A stretch of DNA of 7,547 nucleotides from Alphaproteobacteria bacterium (GTDB lineage Bacteria; Pseudomonadota; Alphaproteobacteria; Micropepsales; Micropepsaceae): positions 1 through 7,547 of the forward strand of contig CANGRN010000053.1 in assembly GCA_947455695.1 (NCBI GenBank). The letters run 5' to 3'. A program made the translations under genes and the position numbers. The notes beneath the pieces are model-generated. The model did no database searches. It saw only the letters and a list, made by a program, of their open reading frames with translations, and was not told the DNA's origin. Below, piece after piece: positions 1 through 5,170 of this stretch. Position 1 is the stretch's first letter, and each line of letters begins with the position of its first letter.

Positions 1-249
1 GGACTGAACCCTCTCACCTGGCAGCGCCGGCATCTGGTGACCTGGGCGGCACTGATCGTGGCGGGCGCAGGCGCGGGCCTGGTGTTTGCCTGGTTCCTGT
101 CGCCCTTCTCAAGGCTGGGCGGCCTCGATCCCGCGTTGATCCTGGCCTGGCTGCATTATCCGCAAGGCTATCTGCCCTATGTGGCGGCAGGCGCCATCAC
201 GGCAGGGCTGGCTTACTATGCCGGGGACCTGCTCACTGGCGCGCGCTGA
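1..249 (+). CDS. C-terminal part of an unrecognised membrane protein (5' end outside window)
   Basis: The frame is open from base 1 to the TGA at 247-249, giving 82 residues with no upstream stop, so the true start lies before the window. An internal GTG at 37 is not a convincing start because the reading continues in frame upstream of it. Two hydrophobic stretches are visible, residues about 14-33 (rich in Ala, Gly, Val and Trp) and about 58-75 (Ala/Gly/Tyr rich). They are separated by a loop with several Pro, Gly and Tyr residues. The C-terminus is short and basic. This fits the end of an integral inner-membrane protein. I do not recognise the family and assign no function. A minus-strand tRNA gene follows 46 bases downstream, so the two are convergent. 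Confidence 0.6.
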   Translation, partial: GLNPLTWQRRHLVTWAALIVAGAGAGLVFAWFLSPFSRLGGLDPALILAWLHYPQGYLPYVAAGAITAGLAYYAGDLLTGAR

Positions 250-269
250 GCGTCGGAATGATGAAAGAC

Positions 270-289
270 TTTGCGCGCTTGCGCGCAAA
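270..289. terminator. Short perfect palindrome between membrane protein gene and tRNA-Glu
   Basis: GCGCGC at 273-278 and GCGCGC at 281-286 flank a TT. The flanks TTT (270-272) and AAA (287-289) extend the pairing to 9 bp with a minimal loop. It lies downstream of both converging genes, where a terminator is expected. Neither strand has a proper T-tract directly after the stem (the minus strand reads AAAGTCTTTC), so an intrinsic terminator is possible but not typical. Confidence 0.35.
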
Positions 290-295
290 ATGAAT

Positions 296-370
296 TGGTG
301 CCCCCAAGGGGAATCGAACCCCTGTTTCAGCCTTGAGAGGGCCGCGTCCTGACCGCTAGACGATGGGGGC
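296..370 (-). tRNA. tRNA-Glu (anticodon CUC), CCA encoded
   Basis: Read on the minus strand from 370 to 296, the sequence folds as a full cloverleaf of 75 nt. The 7-bp acceptor stem is GCCCCCA paired with TGGGGGC. The D arm begins GTCTAGCGG. The anticodon stem CGGCC/GGCTG has one G-T pair and encloses the loop CTCTCAA, giving anticodon CTC. The T arm AGGGG-TTCGATT-CCCCT is followed by discriminator A and an encoded CCA at 298-296. The sequence closely resembles known bacterial tRNA-Glu, including the TCGTCTAG start of the D arm. It reads GAG codons, which are frequent in a GC-rich genome. It is transcribed toward the convergent membrane-protein gene. Confidence 0.96.
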
Positions 371-383
371 CAGCGGGACGGCG

Positions 384-413
384 CTTATAGCGGGGCAAAG
401 CCGCCAGCCGCAA
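384..413 (-). promoter_or_regulatory. Candidate sigma-70 promoter of tRNA-Glu
   Basis: On the minus strand TTGCGG (413-408) is separated by 18 bases from TATAAG (389-384). The -10 box matches 5 of 6 bases of TATAAT and the -35 box keeps TTG. Initiation would fall around 377, some seven bases before the mature tRNA 5' end at 370, a normal distance for a tRNA leader. Confidence 0.5.
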
Positions 414-443
414 GTTCCCGCTCCCGACAATCGGGACCGGAAC
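414..443. repeat. Hairpin-forming inverted repeat between divergent promoters
   Basis: The inner arms TCCCGA (422-427) and TCGGGA (431-436) are perfectly complementary around CAA. The outer arms GTTCC (414-418) and GGAAC (439-443) are also perfectly complementary, with small internal loops of 3 and 2 bases. The element lies directly next to the -35 box of the tRNA promoter. Its right arm is the GGAAC -35 box of the candidate EcfG promoter for the next gene. It could be an operator, a small terminator, or chance symmetry. Confidence 0.5.
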
Positions 444-463
444 GCCATCCACTTTGGGGTGTT
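439..463 (+). promoter_or_regulatory. Candidate EcfG-type (general stress) promoter for the DUF6894 gene
   Basis: GGAAC at 439-443 is followed by 17 bases and GTT at 461-463, so it reads GGAAC-N16-TGTT. The known alphaproteobacterial EcfG/RpoE2/SigT consensus is close to GGAAC-N16/17-CGTT (also written GGAAC-N18/19-TT). This site departs from it only in the first base of the -10 box. Initiation would be near 470, giving a leader of about 23 bases before the ATG at 493. A second site of the same kind lies upstream of the DUF3775 gene at 5084-5109. Confidence 0.5.
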
Positions 464-492
464 AGGGTTTTGAATCAACAGGCTAACCCGCC

Positions 493-792
493 ATGCCCCG
501 CTATTTCTTCCATGTCCGCCAGGGCGACACGCTCAGCACCGATGACGAAGGCCAGGAACTGGCCGATGTGCGGGCGGCGCGCCACGAAGCGATCAACACC
601 GGCCGCGAGATCATGGGCGAAAAACTGCTCCATGGCGGCGAGCTGGATGGCCGCATCATCGAGATTGCCGACGAGAATGGCCAGGTGCTGGACCGGGTCA
701 GCTCCAACGATGTGTTGTTCCGGGATGGCGAATATCAAAGCTATGCCGATGACGTGACCCAGTCGGCGCCGGTAAACACGCCGCGCGAATAG
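493..792 (+). CDS. DUF6894 family small protein
   Basis: This is a 99-residue acidic protein. It has the MPRYFFHVR start typical of DUF6894, followed by a G-D-T-x(4)-D-x-E-G segment (residues 11-20) and a conserved helix ending in AARHEAI (28-34). A strand-rich part (IIEIADENGQVL, 55-66) leads to a V-x-x-N-D-V-L-F segment (69-76). The family is common in alphaproteobacteria, often as multiple short paralogues, and has no established biochemical function that I know of. The ATG at 493 is chosen because the family motif begins there. The ribosome binding site is weak (AGG at 480-482). A candidate EcfG promoter lies 29 bases upstream, so induction by general stress is plausible. The last 52 bases overlap the end of the convergent JAMM metalloprotease gene. 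Confidence 0.85.
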   Translation: MPRYFFHVRQGDTLSTDDEGQELADVRAARHEAINTGREIMGEKLLHGGELDGRIIEIADENGQVLDRVSSNDVLFRDGEYQSYADDVTQSAPVNTPRE

Positions 793-1148
793 ACAAACGC
801 GTTCAGCACTTCGCCGCCCGCGATCAGCCAGAGAAAATCATCCTCGCCGGCGCCCGCGCGGTCGGCGATGGAGGGCATCGCCTGGCCATCCGGATGGGAA
901 TGGTAACAGCCAATCACAGCCGCCGCCCGGTCCCGCGCCCGCCGCTGCGCCGCGATCCTGTCACGCGGATCGATTTCGAACCGGTGCGGATCGCTGCTGA
1001 GGTTGCGCGCCGGATAGAGGGCGGTGATGCGGAAGTGCCCGCCTTCTCGCGCGCCTTCCAGCAAGCCGCAGCATTCGGCGGGATGTGCCATGCGCGCTTC
1101 TTCCAGTATCTGACGCCGCAAGTCCTGTGGCATCAGCACCGACATCAT
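741..1148 (-). CDS. JAMM/MPN (JAB1, Mov34, M67) family metalloprotease
   Basis: This 135-residue protein is about the size of a stand-alone prokaryotic JAB domain. It has the family's HPAECCGLL segment with the catalytic-type Glu25, and the zinc motif H83-S-H85-P followed by Asp96 at the spacing H-x-H-x10-D, with Ser93 three residues before the Asp. All key residues of a zinc isopeptidase/peptidase are therefore present. Known prokaryotic relatives cleave peptides from the C-terminus of ubiquitin-like sulfur-carrier proteins, but no such carrier is seen here, so the substrate is unknown. Its ATG at 1148 overlaps the stop of the upstream membrane-protein gene as ATGA, implying translational coupling. 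A second ATG follows directly and another lies at residue 6. The 3' end overlaps the convergent DUF6894 gene by 52 bp. Confidence 0.88.
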   Translation of the reverse strand: MMSVLMPQDLRRQILEEARMAHPAECCGLLEGAREGGHFRITALYPARNLSSDPHRFEIDPRDRIAAQRRARDRAAAVIGCYHSHPDGQAMPSIADRAGAGEDDFLWLIAGGEVLNAFVYSRGVFTGADWVTSSA

Positions 1149-1489
1149 GGTGCGGTTTTGACCTGGGCCGTCAGTTTGCCGGTGGCCAGGTCGATGATCT
1201 CGACCTCGCCGCCGGTGGCGGTCTGGACATGCAGCACCAGCTTGCCGGCATCGGTGCTGGCCGAAACGATGCGCGCCCCCGGCGCCAGGGTGAGGACCGC
1301 GGCCGCGCCCGGCATGGTGTTCGGCGCCGAGGCCGGCGCGTGGGCGCGGGCCGCCATGAGGATCTGGCTCTGGCGGATAAAGCCCCAGACCACCCCCAAA
1401 AGAGCCAGCACAATGAGCCCGGTCATGATAATGACGAGGACCAATGCGATCCGGCGGCTTGTCGCTGCCCGCGAAGATGGTTCAGGCAT
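1145..1489 (-). CDS. Small single-pass membrane protein (possibly DUF6476-like)
   Basis: With the ATG at 1489 the product has 114 residues. It has a short charged N-terminus with Arg12-Arg13, one strong membrane helix at about 14-38, an Ala/Pro-rich linker (46-63), and a C-terminal part of alternating hydrophobic residues. That part includes LTLAPGARIVSAS and EVEIIDLATGKL, which suggests a small beta-rich domain outside the cytoplasm. The layout recalls DUF6476 proteins, which I associate with the rluD-rpoH neighbourhood in other alphaproteobacteria; this match is tentative. Alternative starts are GTG at 1510, which has a better Shine-Dalgarno (GGGAG), and GTG at 1534; both would extend into the pseudouridine synthase gene. 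It forms a two-gene unit with the JAMM protease downstream (ATGA overlap), so the two may act together. Confidence 0.7.
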   Translation of the reverse strand: MPEPSSRAATSRRIALVLVIIMTGLIVLALLGVVWGFIRQSQILMAARAHAPASAPNTMPGAAAVLTLAPGARIVSASTDAGKLVLHVQTATGGEVEIIDLATGKLTAQVKTAP

Positions 1490-2510
1490 GTCCGATACGG
1501 AATCCGGCACGAAACTCTCCCAGGATGCGCGCACCGCGCTTGCGGAGGATGCGCATGCGGGCTGGCGGCTGGACCGTTTCCTGGCCGCCGCCCTGCCCGA
1601 TTTTTCCCGCTCGCGCCTTCAGCAGCTGCTGGAAGGCGGGGCGGTGTTGTTGGGCGAAAAGACGATAAAAGACGCCAACCACCGGGTCAAACCGGGCGAT
1701 GGGTTCACCGTGACCATACCGCCGACCGCGCCCGCCATTCCGCAGGGTCAGGACATCCCGCTGGAGGTGATTTACGAGGACAAGGAGCTGATCGTCATCA
1801 ACAAGCCCGCCGGGCTGGTGGTGCATCCTGCCGCCGGCAACCCCGACGGGACACTCGTAAACGCCCTGATCGCCCATTGCGGGCCGGGCATGCTGTCCAT
1901 CGGCGGCGAGGCACGGCCCGGCATCGTGCACCGGCTGGACAAGGACACTTCGGGCCTGCTGGTCGCCGCCAAGACCGAACGCGCCATGGCCAGCCTGGCC
2001 AAGCAATTCGCCAACCACACCATCGAGCGCGCCTATAACGCCGTGGTGTGGGGCGCTCCGCGCGATTCCACGGGGCGGATCGAAAGCCAGATCGGCCGCA
2101 GCCCGTTCGACCGGAAGCGCATGAGCGTGCTGCGTGCCGGCGGCAAGAAGGCGGCAACGCGCTATCAGGTGCTGGAAAAATTCGGGCCGGTGGAACGGCC
2201 TTTTGCCTCGCTGATCGAATGCCGCCTGGAAACCGGGCGCACCCACCAGATCCGCGTCCATCTCACCCATCTGGGACATCCCCTGATCGGCGATCCCCAA
2301 TCTGGCCGCGCCCGCACCCCGCCCCGGGGCCGGACGGACGCCGAGACCCATGCGTTTACAGTGGCAGCGGATTTTCCCCGCCAGGCGCTGCACGCATTTG
2401 TGCTGGGATTCCAGCATCCTAGCCTGCACAAGACCTTGCGTTTCGAGGCCCCCTGGCCTGCGGATTTTGCGGAACTTGTTGCCGCCCTGCGGGGATTGAA
2501 TAAGCCTTAA
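1488..2510 (+). CDS. RluA/RluD family 23S rRNA pseudouridine synthase
   Basis: This 340-residue protein isomerises uridine to pseudouridine in RNA. The family size and S4 domain point to an RluD-like enzyme acting on 23S rRNA during ribosome assembly. An S4-type RNA-binding domain spans about residues 26-72 (GWRLDRFLAAALPDFSRSRL at its start). The catalytic domain contains VINKPAGLVVHPA (103-115) and the signature HRLDKDTSG (148-156), with Asp151 as the catalytic aspartate. The conserved ETGRTHQIRVHL segment is at 248-259. The frame is open far upstream (to 894), but homology begins only after the ATG at 1488, and the upstream part lies antisense to the two minus-strand genes. The ribosome binding site at this ATG is poor. 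The start codon overlaps that of the divergent membrane-protein gene. rpoH follows after 72 bases. Confidence 0.93.
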   Translation: MSDTESGTKLSQDARTALAEDAHAGWRLDRFLAAALPDFSRSRLQQLLEGGAVLLGEKTIKDANHRVKPGDGFTVTIPPTAPAIPQGQDIPLEVIYEDKELIVINKPAGLVVHPAAGNPDGTLVNALIAHCGPGMLSIGGEARPGIVHRLDKDTSGLLVAAKTERAMASLAKQFANHTIERAYNAVVWGAPRDSTGRIESQIGRSPFDRKRMSVLRAGGKKAATRYQVLEKFGPVERPFASLIECRLETGRTHQIRVHLTHLGHPLIGDPQSGRARTPPRGRTDAETHAFTVAADFPRQALHAFVLGFQHPSLHKTLRFEAPWPADFAELVAALRGLNKP

Positions 2511-2522
2511 GCCTGCTTATCT
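2495..2522 (+). promoter_or_regulatory. Candidate sigma-32-type promoter upstream of rpoH
   Basis: ATTGAA at 2495-2500 (5 of 6 bases of CTTGAA) is followed by 15 bases and CTTATCT at 2516-2522. This fits the degenerate alphaproteobacterial heat-shock -10 pattern CYTATNT. It overlaps the last codons of the rluD-like gene. Autoregulated rpoH promoters are known in Caulobacter. A separate -10-like TATCAT at 2551-2556 has no good -35 box at normal spacing. Either could drive rpoH, as could read-through from the gene upstream. Confidence 0.32.
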
Positions 2523-2582
2523 CCTCTCAACTGTCGGGGCGTTCAGGCGTTATCATTTCTTACGCCCGGATAAGGGGGAATT

Positions 2583-3470
2583 ATGAGTGGTCGTGGTCTT
2601 CCCGCCCTGTCGGGCGAAGCTGGTCTGTCGCGGTATCTCACAGAGATCCGCAAGTTTCCGCTGCTGACGCCTGAAGACGAATACATGTTCGCCAAGCGCT
2701 GGAAGGAACATGAGGACCCGGAGGCCGCGCGCCGTCTGGTCACCTCCCATCTGCGCCTGGTCGCCAAGATCGCCATGGGTTACCGCGGCTATGGCCTGCC
2801 TGTTTCCGAGATCGTCTCCGAAGGCAATGTCGGGCTGATGCAGGCGGTCAAGCGCTTCGATCCCGATCGCGGCTTCCGCCTGGCCACCTATGCCATGTGG
2901 TGGATCCGCGCCTCGATCCAGGAATATGTGCTGCGTTCCTGGTCGATGGTGAAGATGGGTACCACCGCCGCCCAGAAGAAGCTGTTCTTCAACCTGCGCA
3001 AGGCCAAGAACAATATCGGCGCCATCGAGGAAGGCGACCTGACCCCTGAGCATCTGGCGACCCTGTCGGACCAGTTGGGCGTCACCGCGACCGAAGTGAC
3101 AGACATGAACCGCCGTCTGTCGGGGGGTGATGCCTCGCTGAACGCGCCGCTGCGCTCGGACGGCGAAAGCGAATGGCAGGACTGGCTGGCGGACGATACC
3201 GCCGACCAGGAAACCCGCCTGGCCGAGCGCGAGGAAATGGGCAACCGCCATGCGCTGCTGACCGGCGCCATGAAGGACCTCACCGACCGCGAACGCGACA
3301 TCATCCAGGCCCGCCGCCTGCAGGACGAACCGGCCACCCTGGAAGAGCTGTCGCAGAAATATGGCGTTTCCCGCGAGCGGGTGCGCCAGATCGAAGTGCG
3401 GGCCTTTGAAAAGCTTCAGCGCGGCATGAAGGCGGCGATGAACACCGCGGCCCTGCCGGCGCCCGCGTAG
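2583..3470 (+). CDS. rpoH: RNA polymerase sigma factor RpoH (sigma-32, heat shock)
   Basis: This 295-residue group-3 sigma factor directs RNA polymerase to heat-shock promoters. Region 1.2 lies near residues 15-40. Region 2 spans about 48-120 and contains SHLRLVAKIAMGYRGYGLP and the -10 recognition part FRLATYAMWWIRASIQEYVL. The segment QKKLFFNLRK (131-140) is the RpoH box, which separates this protein from housekeeping sigma factors. Region 4 ends with a helix-turn-helix at 252-278 (TLEELSQKYGVSRERVRQIE in its core). The ATG at 2583 has a strong ribosome binding site (AAGGGGGA, 2572-2579). Length and all domains are normal. Many alphaproteobacteria have two RpoH copies, and the sequence alone does not say whether this is RpoH1 or RpoH2. 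Palindromes directly downstream may end transcription. Confidence 0.96.
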   Translation: MSGRGLPALSGEAGLSRYLTEIRKFPLLTPEDEYMFAKRWKEHEDPEAARRLVTSHLRLVAKIAMGYRGYGLPVSEIVSEGNVGLMQAVKRFDPDRGFRLATYAMWWIRASIQEYVLRSWSMVKMGTTAAQKKLFFNLRKAKNNIGAIEEGDLTPEHLATLSDQLGVTATEVTDMNRRLSGGDASLNAPLRSDGESEWQDWLADDTADQETRLAEREEMGNRHALLTGAMKDLTDRERDIIQARRLQDEPATLEELSQKYGVSRERVRQIEVRAFEKLQRGMKAAMNTAALPAPA

Positions 3471-3484
3471 AAGTTGCCCCCTCC

Positions 3485-3516
3485 GGCCTTCGCTGGCTCA
3501 AGAGCCAGCTACGGCC
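3485..3516. repeat. Palindrome downstream of rpoH, possible terminator or REP-like element
   Basis: GCTGGCTC at 3492-3499 and GAGCCAGC at 3502-3509 form a perfect 8-bp stem around AA. GGCC at 3485-3488 and 3513-3516 adds an outer stem across 3-base internal loops. C-rich sequence flanks it on both sides (CCCCCTCC at 3477-3484 and ACCTCCCCC at 3517-3525). No T-tract follows, so if it terminates rpoH it is not a classic intrinsic terminator. The layout resembles intergenic palindromes repeated in many GC-rich alphaproteobacterial genomes. Confidence 0.5.
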
Positions 3517-3559
3517 ACCTCCCCCTATGCAAGCGCGCTGACGCACGCGCGGGGGAGGT
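3517..3559. repeat. Long inverted repeat ACCTCCCCC...GGGGGAGGT
   Basis: The arms at 3517-3525 and 3551-3559 are perfectly complementary over 9 bp. Inside, GCGCG (3533-3537) pairs with CGCGC (3546-3550) around an 8-base loop, leaving a one-sided bulge of seven bases (3526-3532). The GGGGGAGG arm could instead pair with CCCCCTCC at 3477-3484, folding the preceding palindrome into the loop of a larger structure. The bases from 3560 to 3626 then lead to the next gene; I see no convincing promoter there. Confidence 0.5.
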
Positions 3560-3626
3560 ATGCACCGCATACGCTTCCGCGCTTTCACATATGCGATAGG
3601 CTTTTCTTCTGATTGAGGGGAAAGCC

Positions 3627-4460
3627 ATGAAGCTGAAGATCTGGCAGGTGGACGCGTTCGCCAGCAAGCCGCTGGAAGGCAATCCCGCGGCAATCGTGCC
3701 GCTGGAACGCTGGCTGGATGCGGATCTGATGCTGCGCATCGCAGCCGAGAACAATGTCGCGGAAACCGCGTTCTTCGTGAAAACCGGCGCGGGCGCCTAT
3801 GACCTGCGCTGGTTCGCGCCCAACCGCGAAGTGGATCTCTGCGGCCACGCCACCCTGGCCAGTGCCTGGATCATCTTCACCATAATTGAACCCACGTTGA
3901 ACGAAGTGTGTTTCGCCACGCGTTCCGGCGAATTGGTGGTGACGCGCGGTGACGGCGGCAACGTCATGTCACTGCCTTCCGCCGGCAGCGAAGCTTTCAC
4001 GCCGCCCCCCAGCTTTGCCGAAGCGCTGGGCAAGGCCTTGGGCGGCCCGCCACCGAAGGAACTGCATATCAGCGCCAAGGGCGGCGCCGGAGCCAAGGCG
4101 TTGATCGCTGTGTGGGAGACACCGGAGCAGGTGAAGGCGCTGGCGTTGAAAGCCGATCTGGAACAGGTGGCGATGCAGGTTGGCGCCGGCTCGGTGCTGG
4201 CCACCGCGGCCGGCGGCGGCAAACCCTATGACATGGTCTCGCGCTTCTTCGCGCCGCATTACGGCGTGCCGGAAGATCCGGTGACCGGTTCGGCGCACTG
4301 CGCCTTGACGCCGTTCTGGGCCAGGCGGCTGGGCAAGAAAAGTTTGAAAGCACGCCAGGCATCGGCGCGCGGCGGCGATCTGCTGTGCACCGACGACGGC
4401 GCCCGCACCGTCATCCAGGGCACTTGCGCATTGTACCTGACAGGCGAGATTGAGATTTGA
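3627..4460 (+). CDS. PhzF family isomerase/epimerase-like protein
   Basis: This is a 277-residue member of the PhzF family, named after the phenazine enzyme that isomerises trans-2,3-dihydro-3-hydroxyanthranilate. Most genomic relatives have unknown substrates. The two-fold fold of the diaminopimelate epimerase type is supported by motifs in both halves. These are the N-terminal IWQVDAFASKPLEGNPAAIV (5-24), the catalytic-type Glu46 in NVAETAFF, the RWFAP...DLCGHATLAS stretch (61-79) with His74, and the C-terminal EDPVTGSAHCAL (216-227) with Asp217. No phenazine genes are nearby, so a phenazine role is not supported. The ATG at 3627 follows a good ribosome binding site (AGGGGA, 3616-3621). The gene is convergent with the DUF3775 gene and appears to be transcribed alone. 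Confidence 0.92.
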   Translation: MKLKIWQVDAFASKPLEGNPAAIVPLERWLDADLMLRIAAENNVAETAFFVKTGAGAYDLRWFAPNREVDLCGHATLASAWIIFTIIEPTLNEVCFATRSGELVVTRGDGGNVMSLPSAGSEAFTPPPSFAEALGKALGGPPPKELHISAKGGAGAKALIAVWETPEQVKALALKADLEQVAMQVGAGSVLATAAGGGKPYDMVSRFFAPHYGVPEDPVTGSAHCALTPFWARRLGKKSLKARQASARGGDLLCTDDGARTVIQGTCALYLTGEIEI

Positions 4461-4464
4461 CCTT

Positions 4465-4538
4465 CAGCGCCAGGGATTTTGTGGCGCGACGGTCGTTAGC
4501 GACAGCGTAGTGCGACACGACGCAAAAGAACGGCGCTG
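4465..4538. terminator. Nested inverted repeat between convergent genes, candidate bidirectional terminator
   Basis: CAGCGCC (4465-4471) is complementary to GGCGCTG (4532-4538). Inside, TTTTG (4477-4481) pairs with CAAAA (4523-4527), and a small hairpin GTCG-TTAG-CGAC sits at 4492-4503. The whole fits the 79-base gap between the ends of the PhzF and DUF3775 genes. The pairing is imperfect in the middle and no long T-tract follows either arm, so termination is inferred mainly from position. Confidence 0.4.
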
Positions 4539-4539
4539 A

Positions 4540-5052
4540 TTACTGGCGGGCGGGCTTGTCGCGCATATTGCCCAGCGGCGCATTCTCGCCGTCCACGCCT
4601 TCGGTCTTGTCGGCGTCATCGACAATACCCTCGTCGAACATGGCCAGGCCGTCTTCCAGGTAATCGCCCAGCAGCGGCAGGTTGAGCAGATACTCCGCCG
4701 TGCGCCGCGAATGTTCAGTTTTCGCGGTGGCGACCGCCTCTTTCCATTCATCGATGTCATAGGTGCCGCGGCCTAGCCAGGCCAGCGCCACCAGCTTGAT
4801 GCGTTCGTCATCGTTCAGGCTGCGAATTGCGCCCAGCAATTCCTCGCGTACCGGATCATCGGCCTTGTTGGTCAGGACATCGGTCTGTCCGTCATCGGCC
4901 GGATTGGAGCCCTCATCGGGATCGCTGTCTTCTTCCTTCACGTCATATTCGCGCGCCTTGACGATGATGAACGCCACCTGGTCCATCGGCAGGTTGAGCG
5001 CGGGCGGCGTCTTGCGGGGTTTGGCGGCATTGTCGGAGGAAACGGAAGCCAT
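4540..5052 (-). CDS. DUF3775 family protein
   Basis: This 170-residue acidic protein is recognised by its DUF3775 core. The core includes LNLPMDQVAFIIVKAREYDV (19-38), an acidic DPDEGSNPADDGQTDVL segment (44-60), LNDDERIKLVALAWLGRG (79-96), and RRTAEYLLNLPLLGDYLEDG (116-135). The family is mostly alphaproteobacterial and has no known biochemical role; its members are soluble and helical. A low-complexity acidic tail (136-160) follows. The ATG at 5052 is preferred over in-frame ATGs at 5067 and 5103 because AGGA (5062-5059) lies six bases before it and the upstream residues lack homology. A near-consensus EcfG promoter lies 31 bases upstream, so it is probably a general-stress gene. It is divergent from serC. 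Confidence 0.88.
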   Translation of the reverse strand: MASVSSDNAAKPRKTPPALNLPMDQVAFIIVKAREYDVKEEDSDPDEGSNPADDGQTDVLTNKADDPVREELLGAIRSLNDDERIKLVALAWLGRGTYDIDEWKEAVATAKTEHSRRTAEYLLNLPLLGDYLEDGLAMFDEGIVDDADKTEGVDGENAPLGNMRDKPARQ

Positions 5053-5083
5053 GGAAGTTCCTGACATTTTTCGGCTTTTCGAC

Positions 5084-5109
5084 AACGCATCAACAGGCCG
5101 CACTGTTCC
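5084..5109 (-). promoter_or_regulatory. Candidate EcfG-type (general stress) promoter for the DUF3775 gene
   Basis: On the minus strand GGAAC (5109-5105) is separated by 17 bases from CGTT (5087-5084), matching both boxes of the alphaproteobacterial EcfG/SigT/RpoE2 consensus. Initiation would be near 5077, giving a leader of about 25 bases before the ATG at 5052. Position and leader length closely match the site upstream of the DUF6894 gene at 439-463. Confidence 0.62.
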
Positions 5110-5135
5110 CTGCAGTCTTTTTGCGAATCTTTGCG

Positions 5136-5164
5136 TTGACGCGGGGTAGATGCGCGCCTATATC
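5136..5164 (+). promoter_or_regulatory. Sigma-70 type promoter of the serC operon
   Basis: TTGACG at 5136-5141 (5 of 6 bases of TTGACA) is separated by exactly 17 bases from TATATC at 5159-5164 (4 of 6 bases of TATAAT). The expected start is near the GGG at 5171, right where the structured serC leader begins. Confidence 0.6.
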
Positions 5165-5170
5165 GGCGGC

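Noticed and set aside
396..418. Minus-strand GGAAC (418-414) as a second EcfG promoter toward the tRNA
   Set aside because: No GTT-like -10 box occurs at 16-19 bases. The tRNA has a better sigma-70 type promoter.
894..1487. In-frame 5' extension of the pseudouridine synthase reading frame to a 538-residue protein
   Set aside because: The extra residues are low-complexity Arg/Ala-rich sequence antisense to the JAMM and membrane-protein genes. S4-domain homology begins after the ATG at 1488.
1482..2429. Minus-strand open frame of 315 codons opposite the rluD-like gene
   Set aside because: It is a shadow of the pseudouridine synthase gene with no recognised domain.
2553..3251. Minus-strand open frame of 232 codons opposite rpoH
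   Set aside because: It is a shadow of rpoH. The plus-strand frame has every sigma-32 region intact.
3627..4460. Annotation of the PhzF-family gene as a phenazine biosynthesis gene
   Set aside because: No other phenazine genes are present, and most family members in such contexts have unrelated or unknown substrates.
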